From MED-G105 sp038522945 (lineage in GTDB: Bacteria; Pseudomonadota; Alphaproteobacteria; Caulobacterales; Parvularculaceae), in contig JBCBJV010000015.1 in the NCBI GenBank assembly GCA_038522945.1, forward strand, positions 1-64,000: 64,000 bases of DNA, in the 5' to 3' direction. Below the pieces are notes generated by a model, which saw only the letters and a program-made list of their open reading frames with translations, made no database searches and was not told where the DNA came from. Below are positions 15,908 to 24,770 of the stretch, piece by piece. Within the stretch, counting starts at the first letter, position 1. Each line of letters begins with the position of its first letter. Position numbers and translations under genes: made by a program.

Positions 15908-18076
15908 ATGATTCGAGGTATTGGCGCAGTGATTGCCGCAGCACTATTCGGCGGGCTGATTTATCTTTGGACTCCAAGCCCACGGCAATTCGATGCTGAT
16001 GCTGCGCGCGCGAAGGCAGAATCTTATTCCGCCCGCATCATTCGCGATAGATTCGGCGTGCCTCACATCTATGGTACACGGAATGCCGACGTTGCCTTTG
16101 GGTTGGCCTACGCCCACGCAGAGGACGACTGGACGACAATCGCTGAGGTTTTGGCCTTTTCCCGAGGAGAGATGGGGCGCGTTTCTGGGCGCGACGGGGC
16201 AGTCACCGACTATCTCGTCGCAGCGCTCGGTGTCGAACGTGCAATCTCAGAAAAGTACGACTCTGACATTTCCGAAGAAACGAAAGAAATCCTTGAAGGC
16301 TTCGCTGATGGGCTAAATTTTTGGTGCGCTGAGGAAAAGTCACGATGTGCGAAAGGCACCGCGCCGATCCTGCCACAAGATGTGGTGGCCGGGTTTGTGT
16401 CGCGTACCCCATTTTTTTATGGGCTCGATGAGGAACTGACGCGGCTGTTCGAGGCTGGGTCGGCCACCCATGAGGCAGCGTTGCGACAACGCCATGCACT
16501 GCTGCATCTGACACCCGAGGCCGAGCTTGGCTCGAATGCCCTTGCCGTCGGTCCGACTCGTAGCGCCGACAACCACACCCGGCTTCTCGTCAACTCCCAC
16601 CAACCATTTACCGGTCCCGTCGCCTGGTATGAAGCGCGCCTGAAGTCTGAAGATGGATGGGACATGGTTGGCGCGTTATTCCCGGGCGCACCCCTAATCC
16701 TCCATGGCACATCGCCAGACCTCGGATGGGCTTTTACCGTCAACAAGCCCGACCTAGTGGATGTTTTTGTTCTGGAGACGGATAAAAAAAAGAACCCAGC
16801 TAAATACAAAGTCGACGGTGAGTGGCGGGCGTTTGAGACGTCCAAAGCTAAATTCCGCGTAAAGCTTTTTGGACCATTCTCCCTTCCTGTGACGCGTCCC
16901 GTGCGCCGGTCAATATTTGGACCGGTCTTTGAAACGCCAGGTGGCATTTTCGCTGTTTCATTTGCCGGGGACAGCGATATTCGTGCTGTGGAGCAGTGGC
17001 GTCAGCTCAACTTTGCCAAATCATTTGATGAATGGCGGCAGGCCATGGAGCTACAAGGCATTCCTTCGTTCAATGTGGTGTATGCGGATCGATCGGGTAA
17101 TATTGGGTATTACTACAATGCCGCGATCCCGGAACGTTCCGCCGATGTAAATTGGGCGATCGCGACGCCCGGTCGACAATCTAATCTCGCCTGGGGTCCA
17201 GTGAGGGGTTTTAATGCCATCCCCAAGGTGGAAAACCCAACGTCCGGCTATGTTGGCAACGCCAATAACTCCCCTTTTGAGACAACGACTGAAGGCGAGA
17301 ACCCTGATCCCATGGCGTTTCCGCCTGAGTTCGGTATTGATCTCAGGCGGACCAACAGGGGCTCCCGGCTGTTAGAACTCTATGGGGAAGATACATCGAT
17401 AACCGATGAAGAGTTTATTACCTACAAGATGGATGATCGGTATGCGGCGGACTCTCGGTTAGTTCGCCTCGTCGACCAATTGGTGACGATGCCGGGAGTG
17501 GCCGACGTCGAAAAGTATGCCGATGCAGTCCGTGTCTTGAGCGCGTGGGACCGCTCCGCGGCAGCAGAAAGTCGTGGTGCTGCCCTTGCAATCCTAACTG
17601 GCCAAGGGACGCTGGGCTACACCCTTGGAGGAACGGGTCCAGGCCTCGATTTTCCGGACCCGGTCGATGCTCTCGATAATGCGATGGAAAAACTACAATC
17701 AGGCTTTGGCCGTCTTGACCCAGAATGGGGAGAAGTCAGTCGCCTCATCCGTGGGCAGATTAACCAGCCAGTCGACGGTGGCCCAGATACGCTGAGGGCA
17801 ATTTATGGTCTTGGCGATGTTTCGCAGGAGCCCCTCACAGCGTCATTCGGTGACAGCTATATCATGGCCGTCGATTGGGCGCCGGACGGCACGCAGACTA
17901 TCCGGACCATCCATCAATTCGGTGCAGCAACCCTCGATGAAAAGTCCCCGCACTATGCTGATCAGGCAACGCTGTTTGTGAACAAGGAGTGGAAGCAACC
18001 GCCCATGTCCATGGAAGCTTTGCTTGAGGAAGCCACGACGGACAAGACTATCGGTGGCATTGGGTCTGCCAACTAA
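15908..18076 (+). CDS. Penicillin acylase / acyl-homoserine-lactone acylase family Ntn hydrolase
   Basis: 722 residues from the ATG at 15908, which follows GAGGGATTGGAA; the frame is open further upstream but without a site. An N-terminal membrane anchor or uncleaved signal lies at residues 4-22. The alpha chain carries IIRDRFGVPHIYG and GLAYAHAEDDW, typical of the family. Autoprocessing should expose Ser209 in GSNALAVGP as the beta-chain N-terminal nucleophile; the conserved NSHQPF motif is downstream. Relatives include PvdQ, QuiP and cephalosporin acylases, which cleave amide bonds in the periplasm. Substrate cannot be told from sequence. Monocistronic by spacing. Confidence 0.88.
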   Translation: MIRGIGAVIAAALFGGLIYLWTPSPRQFDADAARAKAESYSARIIRDRFGVPHIYGTRNADVAFGLAYAHAEDDWTTIAEVLAFSRGEMGRVSGRDGAVTDYLVAALGVERAISEKYDSDISEETKEILEGFADGLNFWCAEEKSRCAKGTAPILPQDVVAGFVSRTPFFYGLDEELTRLFEAGSATHEAALRQRHALLHLTPEAELGSNALAVGPTRSADNHTRLLVNSHQPFTGPVAWYEARLKSEDGWDMVGALFPGAPLILHGTSPDLGWAFTVNKPDLVDVFVLETDKKKNPAKYKVDGEWRAFETSKAKFRVKLFGPFSLPVTRPVRRSIFGPVFETPGGIFAVSFAGDSDIRAVEQWRQLNFAKSFDEWRQAMELQGIPSFNVVYADRSGNIGYYYNAAIPERSADVNWAIATPGRQSNLAWGPVRGFNAIPKVENPTSGYVGNANNSPFETTTEGENPDPMAFPPEFGIDLRRTNRGSRLLELYGEDTSITDEEFITYKMDDRYAADSRLVRLVDQLVTMPGVADVEKYADAVRVLSAWDRSAAAESRGAALAILTGQGTLGYTLGGTGPGLDFPDPVDALDNAMEKLQSGFGRLDPEWGEVSRLIRGQINQPVDGGPDTLRAIYGLGDVSQEPLTASFGDSYIMAVDWAPDGTQTIRTIHQFGAATLDEKSPHYADQATLFVNKEWKQPPMSMEALLEEATTDKTIGGIGSAN

Positions 18077-18258
18077 TTGGTCCCGGCGGGGCGCGCTAAT
18101 CTCCTCGACCTTTAGTCTCCTGCCTTGTTTGTTTTGGGATCGGACCTTCACCTTCGGTGTTCGGTTGACTGCTGTTAGTCATTGACCTGATGCAGTCCAT
18201 TCCAGAGAGTTCGTGCGACGCGCCGCAGTCGTGCCACCACAATAAAGGAGCCCTCTTT

Positions 18259-19332
18259 ATGTCAGTTCGAATGGAGATCAAACTTGATGACTTATCCAGC
18301 TACCGATTTTCCGATGAACCTGTGGGCGACCTGAATGCCGGCCAAATCAGGGTCCGTGTAGAGACCTTTGCCCTCACCGCAAATAATGTGACCTACGGTG
18401 TTGTGGGTGATCGAATTGGATACTGGAAGTTTTTTCCGGCCTCTGACGGATACGGCATTATACCTGTTTGGGGTGTCGGCATCGTTGAACAATCCGCGTG
18501 CGAAGAGATCGAAGAGGGCGAGCGGCTTTATGGTTATTTTCCCATGGGAAGCCATCTGATCATGGAGCCAGTGAAAGTAAAACCAAACCGCTTCAGCGAC
18601 GGGACAGCTCACCGGCAGGAGCTGCCTCCGGTCTACAACTCATATGTTCGTCTCAGCAATGAAGGGGGATATGATGCTGGCTTCGACGCAGCGCGCTCGC
18701 TTTTGCAGCCACTCTATTTTACCAGCTTCTGTTTGAAAGATTTTTTCCTGGACAATAATTGGTTCGGAGCTGGGCAGCTGGTGGTCTTAAGCGCTTCGTC
18801 TAAGACAGCCATTGGACTTGGTTATGCGTGTGCGGATGATAGCGACTTGCCGCCAACTCTTGGTCTTACGTCTGCACGGAACCTTGAATGGGTGAAGTCG
18901 CTTAACCTCTACAATGACGTGCGCACCTATGACGACGTGGATGACCTTGATGCGAGTGTCCCGACGGCAATAGTAGATATGTCCGGCAATGGAGCACTTC
19001 TTGCTCGTCTTCACCGGCATTTGGGTGACAACATGGTCTATACAAGCAATGTTGGCGTGACCCACTGGGAAGAATTAGGACCTCGAGAAGGATTTATCCG
19101 AGAACGGAGTGCCATGTTCTTTGCGCCGGGGCACATCCAAAAACGCAATGCGGAATGGGGCCCGGGTGTGTTTGAGCAGAAGGCGCTCGACTATTTTCGT
19201 GATGCCGCGAGAAAGTCGATGGGGTGGATGAAGTTCCAACACGGATCGACCCGGGAAGAACTCGCCGACACATATATGAAGTTCATCAAGGGAGATGTGG
19301 CGCCAGAAGTCGGGTACACCTTTTCGCTGTGA
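18259..19332 (+). CDS. DUF2855 family protein
   Basis: 357 residues from the ATG at 18259, which has AAAGGAGCCC upstream; a longer frame begins at 18190 without a site. The sequence has an N-terminal beta-rich part like medium-chain reductases (VETFALTANNVTYGVVGDRIGYW) and a Rossmann-like core with VVLSASSKTAIGLGYA. This is the pattern of DUF2855, a family distantly related to quinone oxidoreductases. The usual GxGxxG nucleotide motif is replaced by this Ser/Ala-rich loop, so cofactor use is open. No functional link to the acylase upstream is evident apart from orientation. Confidence 0.8.
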   Translation: MSVRMEIKLDDLSSYRFSDEPVGDLNAGQIRVRVETFALTANNVTYGVVGDRIGYWKFFPASDGYGIIPVWGVGIVEQSACEEIEEGERLYGYFPMGSHLIMEPVKVKPNRFSDGTAHRQELPPVYNSYVRLSNEGGYDAGFDAARSLLQPLYFTSFCLKDFFLDNNWFGAGQLVVLSASSKTAIGLGYACADDSDLPPTLGLTSARNLEWVKSLNLYNDVRTYDDVDDLDASVPTAIVDMSGNGALLARLHRHLGDNMVYTSNVGVTHWEELGPREGFIRERSAMFFAPGHIQKRNAEWGPGVFEQKALDYFRDAARKSMGWMKFQHGSTREELADTYMKFIKGDVAPEVGYTFSL

Positions 19333-19425
19333 ACCTTCGTGTTCTGAGTTAAAAGACTTCTGCACCGAACATGACGGAGGTTCGGTCTATTGGTGAGCGT
19401 GAAGAAAATGGGCAGTTTGAACGGG

Positions 19426-20205
19426 TTAGGCCCGTTTAATTGCCATTTTGATGGGGCCTTCCGCCCGTCCGTGAACGAATTGTTCAACCATCGGGTTCCC
19501 GGAGTTCTCCATCTGATCGGGTGTGCCGCGCCAGATAATCTGACCTTCGTAGAGCATGGCAATTTCGTCAGCGATCACTTTGGCCGATGCCATATCATGG
19601 GTGATCGAGATAGCGCTCGCGCCAATGGCGCGCACTCTTTCAATGATCAACTTGTTGATAACGTCCGACATGATCGGATCGAGGCCGGTCGTTGGTTCGT
19701 CAAAGAACAAAATTGATGGATCGGCGGCGATAGCACGAGCGAGTGCGACACGTTTTTGCATCCCACCGGACAGCTCAGCCGGAAAAAGCTCGCCTACCTC
19801 TGGGGAGAGCCCAACTGCCGCAAGTCTTTCAAGAGCAATTTTTTTGGCGGCTCCCGGGCTGCTTCGTTCGCCATAGACAAGCCGGAACGCCACGTTTTCC
19901 CAAACCTTCAAGCTGTCGAAAAGCGCCGACCCCTGAAAAAGCATTCCAATCTGACGGGTTCTATCCTCGCGTGCTTTGCTGCCGATCGACAGGATATCTT
20001 GGCCGTCGATTTCGATCGTCCCTGAATCCGGCATGATGAGCCCCAAAATGCATCGGAGCAGGACGGATTTTCCACTTCCCGACCCACCAATTATCACTAG
20101 GGATTTGCCCGGATAAAGGTCGAGATCCACGTCCCGAAGCACCTCTTTAGGGCCGAACCGTTTCGCCAGGCCTCTTATTGAAATTTTGGTTTGCTGGTCA
20201 GCCAT
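19426..20205 (-). CDS. mlaF: ABC transporter ATP-binding protein, MlaF type
   Basis: 259 residues. Walker A GGSGSGKS is near residue 36, signature LSGGMQKRVALARAI and Walker B ILFFDEPTTGLDP follow, then the His-loop ISITHDM. The GGMQKR signature and GLDP are typical of MlaF, the ATPase of the inner-membrane lipid transporter. mlaE lies six bases upstream in the same direction. The expected MlaD (MCE) subunit gene is not beside it: the next gene downstream is convergent. The substrate would be phospholipid if it behaves like Mla. Confidence 0.92.
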   Translation of the reverse strand: MADQQTKISIRGLAKRFGPKEVLRDVDLDLYPGKSLVIIGGSGSGKSVLLRCILGLIMPDSGTIEIDGQDILSIGSKAREDRTRQIGMLFQGSALFDSLKVWENVAFRLVYGERSSPGAAKKIALERLAAVGLSPEVGELFPAELSGGMQKRVALARAIAADPSILFFDEPTTGLDPIMSDVINKLIIERVRAIGASAISITHDMASAKVIADEIAMLYEGQIIWRGTPDQMENSGNPMVEQFVHGRAEGPIKMAIKRA

Positions 20206-20210
20206 AGCGA

Positions 20211-20984
20211 TCAGATCCCCACCATCAAGGATGTCATCACATAATTTGAGGCGAGGATCGCAACTGCCGAGGCGACGACCGCAGACCGGGTAGAGCCGCC
20301 AACGCCTTGGGCGCCGCCGCTGCTGCGGTAGCCGAAGTAGCAGCCCATGACCGAAATCAGAAACCCGAATACGCCGGCTTTGAGCAAACCGCTCGTGACA
20401 TCCCCTAAGGTCAAGAAGCTGTCGATCGCTCGAACGAAGGTGATTCCATCAAAATCGAGGGCATAAACAGCCACAAGCCAGCCCCCGAGAATGCCGATGA
20501 TGTCTGCAACCAAGACCAGAAACGGCAGCATCAGGGTCGTTGCAAGGACCCGCGGGGCAACCAAGTATTTGAAGGGATCGACCGCCAGTGTCGACATTGC
20601 ATCGATCTGGTCGGAAACCCGCATGGCCCCCAGCTCTGCCGCCATTGCAGAAGATGAGCGACCCGCGACCATCAAGGCGGCGAAGCCTGGCCCCAATTCC
20701 CGCACGATCGAAACCGACAGGATCTGCGGCAGAAAAGTCTCCGCATTGAACCTTGCTGATCCATCATAGATGTTCAGGGCGAGCGCAGCGCCGGTGAAGA
20801 CCGCTGTTAGACCAACCACTGGCAAAGAGTGGAATCCGATTTTCAACAAAGAAGAACCGAGGGCGCGCCAATAAACAGGCCCTGAGAACGAAGCGATCAC
20901 CGCGCGACCACCAAACAGGACGATTTGGCCTGTTGCCTGAAAAAAGGTGAGAAACCACCGCCCGATGGTATCAAAAACTGGCAT
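20211..20984 (-). CDS. mlaE: MlaE-type ABC transporter permease
   Basis: 257 residues, the standard MlaE size. Five TM segments and the family motif REIGP-like VRELGPGFAALMVAGRSSSAMAAELGAM, with the coupling AEL-G-MRVSDQIDAM that contacts MlaF. The C-terminus has GCYFGYRSSGGAQGVG. Together with the ATPase it would form the membrane core of a lipid transporter. About 100 bases separate it from alr upstream; these genes may still be one transcript. Confidence 0.93.
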   Translation of the reverse strand: MPVFDTIGRWFLTFFQATGQIVLFGGRAVIASFSGPVYWRALGSSLLKIGFHSLPVVGLTAVFTGAALALNIYDGSARFNAETFLPQILSVSIVRELGPGFAALMVAGRSSSAMAAELGAMRVSDQIDAMSTLAVDPFKYLVAPRVLATTLMLPFLVLVADIIGILGGWLVAVYALDFDGITFVRAIDSFLTLGDVTSGLLKAGVFGFLISVMGCYFGYRSSGGAQGVGGSTRSAVVASAVAILASNYVMTSLMVGI

Positions 20985-21083
20985 CTGACTCTAAATCACC
21001 CCTGGACTGACAGCGCATTGCGCCAAATCCCCTCTAGCTCTGACGCTCGTCCTGCCGTTTTTGCCTTGCCAACAAGCGCTAAG

Positions 21084-22160
21084 TCACACGTAGCGGCGAT
21101 CGACCCGACTTCCAAGCCCTGTCAGAAGTTCATATCCTATGGTTCCGCTGGCAGCGGCCTGATCATCGATCGACAGATTTGGGCCGAACAGTTCGGCAAT
21201 GTCACCTTCAGCGATGTTGTTTGGGGCGTCGGTTGTGTCGACCACAATAAGGTCCATGGAGATGCGGCCAACAATCGGGCAGGGCGCGCCACCGATGTAG
21301 GCTTTTGCATTTGGGTTGTCAGCGGTGCCACCGCCGGCCCGGATCAGGCCGTCGCCGTATCCGATGGAAAGCGTGGCAAGTCTGGTTGGTCGTGTCGCTG
21401 TAAACGTGCGGTTGTAGCCGACGGTTTCCCCGCCGTTTATCTCGCCGGTGGAGATCACCTGAGCGCAAAGCCTTGCCACAGGGAGCACGGCGGCGGAGCG
21501 GTCATCGAGCGGGTTCACGCCGTAGAGGGCAACCCCGATCCGGATCATATCAAGGCCGAATTCTGGAGCGATGAGCGCCCCGGCGCTGGAAGCAAGCGAG
21601 CGCTTTGCATCTGGAAAGTTGGAGGCGACCTCCACAAAGGAGTTAAATTGCTCGGCGTTTGAGGGTGCATTCCGCACGGCTGCTGTTGTTAGATGGCTCA
21701 TCACCCAGCTTGGCTTAAGCTTAATACTGTTCAGCAGGTCAGGGACACCCGCTGGGCTCAGACCTAAACGGTTAAGCCCGGTATCGAAGTGCAATGCACA
21801 CGGCGCGCTTTGATTGTGGTCTGACCAGAGTTTGGCTTGCCTCAGGGTGTTGATTACCGGGACAAGATTTGCCTCAGCGAAAAGGCTGAAATTTTCATCC
21901 GTAGGCCCATGGAAAACGAATATCTCTACGTCGGATCTGTTCCCTATATCGCGCCGTAAGGACACGCCCTCTTCTGGATAGGCCACAAAAAATACGCGAC
22001 ACCCTTCGCGATCATAAAGGCAACGCGAGATTTCTCCGGCACCGAGACCGTATCCGTCGCATTTAACGACCGCAGCTGCCAGGGCGTTGGGTGCTGCGTC
22101 GCAGATCGTACGATAGTTTGCACAAAGATTGGTGAGATTGATCTCTACAAATGGCTGCAC
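21084..22160 (-). CDS. alr: Alanine racemase
   Basis: About 358 residues. The PLP lysine is in AAVVKCDGYGLGAG near the N-terminus, and the opposite catalytic tyrosine falls in the NRTFTA-like GYNRTF segment; GVALYGVNPLDD and DLIVVDTTD are further family marks. It makes D-alanine for peptidoglycan in the cytoplasm. I chose the GTG at 22160 because AAGGTCGTCC lies just before it; a TTG at 22199 and GTG at 22181 are alternatives. Lies between dnaB and mlaE on the same strand, an order common in alphaproteobacteria. Confidence 0.95.
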   Translation of the reverse strand: MQPFVEINLTNLCANYRTICDAAPNALAAAVVKCDGYGLGAGEISRCLYDREGCRVFFVAYPEEGVSLRRDIGNRSDVEIFVFHGPTDENFSLFAEANLVPVINTLRQAKLWSDHNQSAPCALHFDTGLNRLGLSPAGVPDLLNSIKLKPSWVMSHLTTAAVRNAPSNAEQFNSFVEVASNFPDAKRSLASSAGALIAPEFGLDMIRIGVALYGVNPLDDRSAAVLPVARLCAQVISTGEINGGETVGYNRTFTATRPTRLATLSIGYGDGLIRAGGGTADNPNAKAYIGGAPCPIVGRISMDLIVVDTTDAPNNIAEGDIAELFGPNLSIDDQAAASGTIGYELLTGLGSRVDRRYV

Positions 22161-22257
22161 GGACGACCTTGGAGTTTGCACACGATAAACAAAACACAAA
22201 CGCTATTCCATGGAAACGCGGCGTGCAAATGGCGCTATTGGGTGAAGCAAACGGCCG

Positions 22258-23790
22258 TTATTCGTCGAAACGATGGGCATCGTAGCGGTCGCGGGCGAGA
22301 TTTGAGAAGCGCGTGAGGCTTTCCTCAAACTGGAGCGGCACTTTGCCGATAGGACCGTGACGCTGCTTGCCGATAATTATTTCGGCAATGCCCCGGACTT
22401 CCTCAAGCTGCGAAAGCCATTTCATGTGCTCTTCTGTTCCCTCGCGGGGTTCGGCCCGTTTCAAATAGTACTCTTCGCGGAAAACAAACAACACAACGTC
22501 AGCGTCCTGCTCAATAGACCCAGATTCACGCAGGTCAGAAAGTTGCGGCCGTTTGTCATCGCGAGACTCCACCTGTCGAGAGAGCTGGGACAGGGCAATC
22601 ACAGGAACGCTCAACTCCTTTGCCAGAGCCTTCAGACCAACTGAGATTTCGGTGATTTCTTGGACGCGGTTGTCGCCCTTTTTTGACGAGCCACTAAGGA
22701 GCTGGAGGTAATCGACGATTAAAACACCAAGGCCGTGTTGTCGTTTCAGACGACGGGCGCGGGCCGCAAGTTGGGCGATGGAGAGACCACCGGTATCGTC
22801 GATGTAAAGCGGTAACGCCTCCAATTCCCGCGCCGCATGATAAATTGATTCAAACTCGCTTTCGTCCACATCCCCGCGTCGGATGCGTTCAGATGGCACC
22901 CGGGAAGTTTCCGAAATGATACGTGTGGCGAGCTGATCAGCCGACATTTCCAATGAGAAGAAGCCGACGATGCCGCCGCGATCTGCTTTAATTGTGCCGT
23001 CTGGCTGGCGTACTGGTTTGTAGGCACGCGCCACATTGACAGCTACATTGGTGACAAGCGAGGTCTTTCCCATCGATGGGCGGCCAGCGAGAATAATGAG
23101 ATCGGATGGATGAAGTCCACCCATCATTGCGTCCAGATCATCGAGCCCTGTTGAAACGCCGGCCAAGCCGCCATCGCGCTTAACCGCCGCATCAGCAACT
23201 TCGATAGCCTCAGCAATTGCGGTACGGAACGATACAAAACCGCCGCCGTACTTGCCGGTTTCAGCGAGCTTATAGAGAGACTGCTCGGCTTCTTCGAGCT
23301 GCTTGTTGGGCGGGTCTTCAAGGGTCACCCGCTTTGCTCGATCGATCAGATCGCCGCCAATAGAAATCAACCCGCGACAGACGGACAAATCAAAAACCAG
23401 CCGTGCGTAATCATGGGAGCTTGTTGTTCCTGGCACTGTAGCTGCAAGGCGCTCAAGGTATTTGCGCCCGCCTGCCTCAGAAAACCCTTTTGACGTCGAC
23501 AAGTAGGTGTCGATCATCACTGGCGAGGCAAGGTTGCCTTGGGAAATAAGTGTTCCGCAAGCGTCATAAATTAGCTGATGAACCGGATCGTAGAAGTGTT
23601 CTGTCTTCAAGTAGGCGGAGACCCGGTAGTAAATCTCGTTATCAAATAGGATCGACCCGAGGATCGCCTGTTCTGCTTCGAGGCTGAACGGCGCCGGATC
23701 ATGGGCACCATCTTTCGATGGGCTTTCGGTGTTGTTTGAAGTGTCGGTTGCAGCTTCGGGAGACAGCTGCGGTGTTGCGTTGTCGTCCAT
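22258..23790 (-). CDS. dnaB: Replicative DNA helicase DnaB
   Basis: 510 residues. An acidic, probably flexible N-terminus (~33 residues) precedes the DnaB N-domain (EAEQAILGSILFDN). The RecA-like core has Walker A GRPSMGKTS, DYLQLL for Walker B, and the ESRDDKRPQLSDLRESGSIEQDADVV arginine-finger/PLQ block. It is the hexameric replication fork helicase. A terminator sits between rplI and dnaB, so dnaB likely starts its own transcript. Confidence 0.97.
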   Translation of the reverse strand: MDDNATPQLSPEAATDTSNNTESPSKDGAHDPAPFSLEAEQAILGSILFDNEIYYRVSAYLKTEHFYDPVHQLIYDACGTLISQGNLASPVMIDTYLSTSKGFSEAGGRKYLERLAATVPGTTSSHDYARLVFDLSVCRGLISIGGDLIDRAKRVTLEDPPNKQLEEAEQSLYKLAETGKYGGGFVSFRTAIAEAIEVADAAVKRDGGLAGVSTGLDDLDAMMGGLHPSDLIILAGRPSMGKTSLVTNVAVNVARAYKPVRQPDGTIKADRGGIVGFFSLEMSADQLATRIISETSRVPSERIRRGDVDESEFESIYHAARELEALPLYIDDTGGLSIAQLAARARRLKRQHGLGVLIVDYLQLLSGSSKKGDNRVQEITEISVGLKALAKELSVPVIALSQLSRQVESRDDKRPQLSDLRESGSIEQDADVVLFVFREEYYLKRAEPREGTEEHMKWLSQLEEVRGIAEIIIGKQRHGPIGKVPLQFEESLTRFSNLARDRYDAHRFDE

Positions 23791-23807
23791 GGCACCAAAG
23801 GAAACAT

Positions 23808-23838
23808 AAAAAAGGCCGGTCGTGAAGCAACCGGCCTT
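23808..23838 (-). terminator. Rho-independent terminator of rpsF-rpsR-rplI
   Basis: On minus, AAGGCCGGT and ACCGGCCTT form a perfect nine-pair stem with a nine-base loop, followed by six Ts. It lies about 55 bases after the rplI stop and just before dnaB. Confidence 0.88.
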
Positions 23839-23890
23839 AACTAGTTTTCCAAATAGAACGTGTAGAAACTACTACGTAGATATAGATGTG

Positions 23891-24517
23891 CTATGCCTCG
23901 TCGGACTCTTCGTCATTTGATGCTGCAGCGCCTTCAGCGGTATCTTCACTGGCTGCCTCAACAGCTTCACCCGTTTCTTCGTTGAAGAATTCAGGTGTAT
24001 CTTCATCGGCATCCACCTCGTCTTCTTCGCGCGCCAGAATGTTTTCACCGCGCGCCTGACGTTCGGCTTCGTCCTCGGACCGCGCCACATTAAGCTCGAT
24101 TGTCGCATCCACTTCCGGGTGGAGGGCGATACGCACTTTGAAGAGGCCGAGCGTTTTCAACGGCTTGTCAAGACGAACTTGACTGCGCTCAATATGCAGA
24201 CCTTCTTCGCTAGCTGTCTCAGCGATATCGCGGGTGGAAACCGACCCATACAGCATGCCGGCCTCAGAAGATTGACGGATGACCACGAACGAGCGCCCGT
24301 CGATTTTCGCAGCGACCTCTTCGGCTTCTTTGCGACGTTCAAGATTGCGCGCTTCCAGGTCCGCACGCTGATTTTCGAACAGCTTTTTGTTCTGTTCGTT
24401 CGCGCGCAGGGCTTTCTTCTGTGGAAGCAAATAGTTGCGCGCATAGCCAGGGCGTACTTTGACGACGTCGCCCATCTGACCAAGGTTCTCAACGCGCTCC
24501 AGGAGAATGAGTTCCAT
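23891..24517 (-). CDS. rplI: Ribosomal protein bL9 with acidic C-terminal tail
   Basis: 208 residues; ordinary L9 is ~150. The N-domain MELILLERVENLGQMGDVVKVRPGYARNYLLPQKKA is textbook L9, followed by the long connecting helix and the C-domain ending near VDATIELNVARS. About 55 extra residues follow, dominated by Glu, Asp, Ala and Thr (EDEVDADEDTPEFFNEETGE-type). Longer L9 with acidic tails occurs in alphaproteobacteria. Binds 23S rRNA at the base of the L1 stalk. It is the third gene of the operon, three bases after rpsR. Confidence 0.96.
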   Translation of the reverse strand: MELILLERVENLGQMGDVVKVRPGYARNYLLPQKKALRANEQNKKLFENQRADLEARNLERRKEAEEVAAKIDGRSFVVIRQSSEAGMLYGSVSTRDIAETASEEGLHIERSQVRLDKPLKTLGLFKVRIALHPEVDATIELNVARSEDEAERQARGENILAREEDEVDADEDTPEFFNEETGEAVEAASEDTAEGAAASNDEESDEA

Positions 24518-24520
24518 CTG

Positions 24521-24745
24521 TTACTCTCCTACGTACGGCAGCAAAGCAAGAATCCGGGCGCGTTTGATCGCGCGAGCCAGTTCGCGTTGCTTCTTGTGAG
24601 AGACAGCAGAAATCCGTGCAGGCACAATCTTACCTCGCTCAGAGATAAAACGCTGAAGTAGCTTTGGATCCTTGTAGTCGATTTTTGGCGCGTTTTCGCC
24701 GGAAAACGGACACGTCTTGCGCCGACGCATGAATGGTTTTGGCAT
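24521..24745 (-). CDS. rpsR: Ribosomal protein bS18
   Basis: 74 residues, beginning MPKPFMRRRKTCPFSGENAPKIDYKD and continuing ISERGKIVPARISAVSHKKQRELARAIKRARILALLPYV, all diagnostic of S18. It pairs with S6 on the 30S platform. Lies between rpsF (25 bases) and rplI (3 bases), the standard order. Confidence 0.98.
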   Translation of the reverse strand: MPKPFMRRRKTCPFSGENAPKIDYKDPKLLQRFISERGKIVPARISAVSHKKQRELARAIKRARILALLPYVGE

Positions 24746-24770
24746 TCCAAACTCTCCTTAATGCCCGGCC

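Noticed and set aside
19364..19386. ACCGAAC-N9-GTTCGGT hairpin between DUF2855 and mlaF
   Set aside because: A perfect seven-pair stem, but no T-run on either side, so not called a terminator.
20925..21662. 245-codon plus-strand frame opposite alr
   Set aside because: alr is unambiguous on the other strand; this frame shows no conserved motif.
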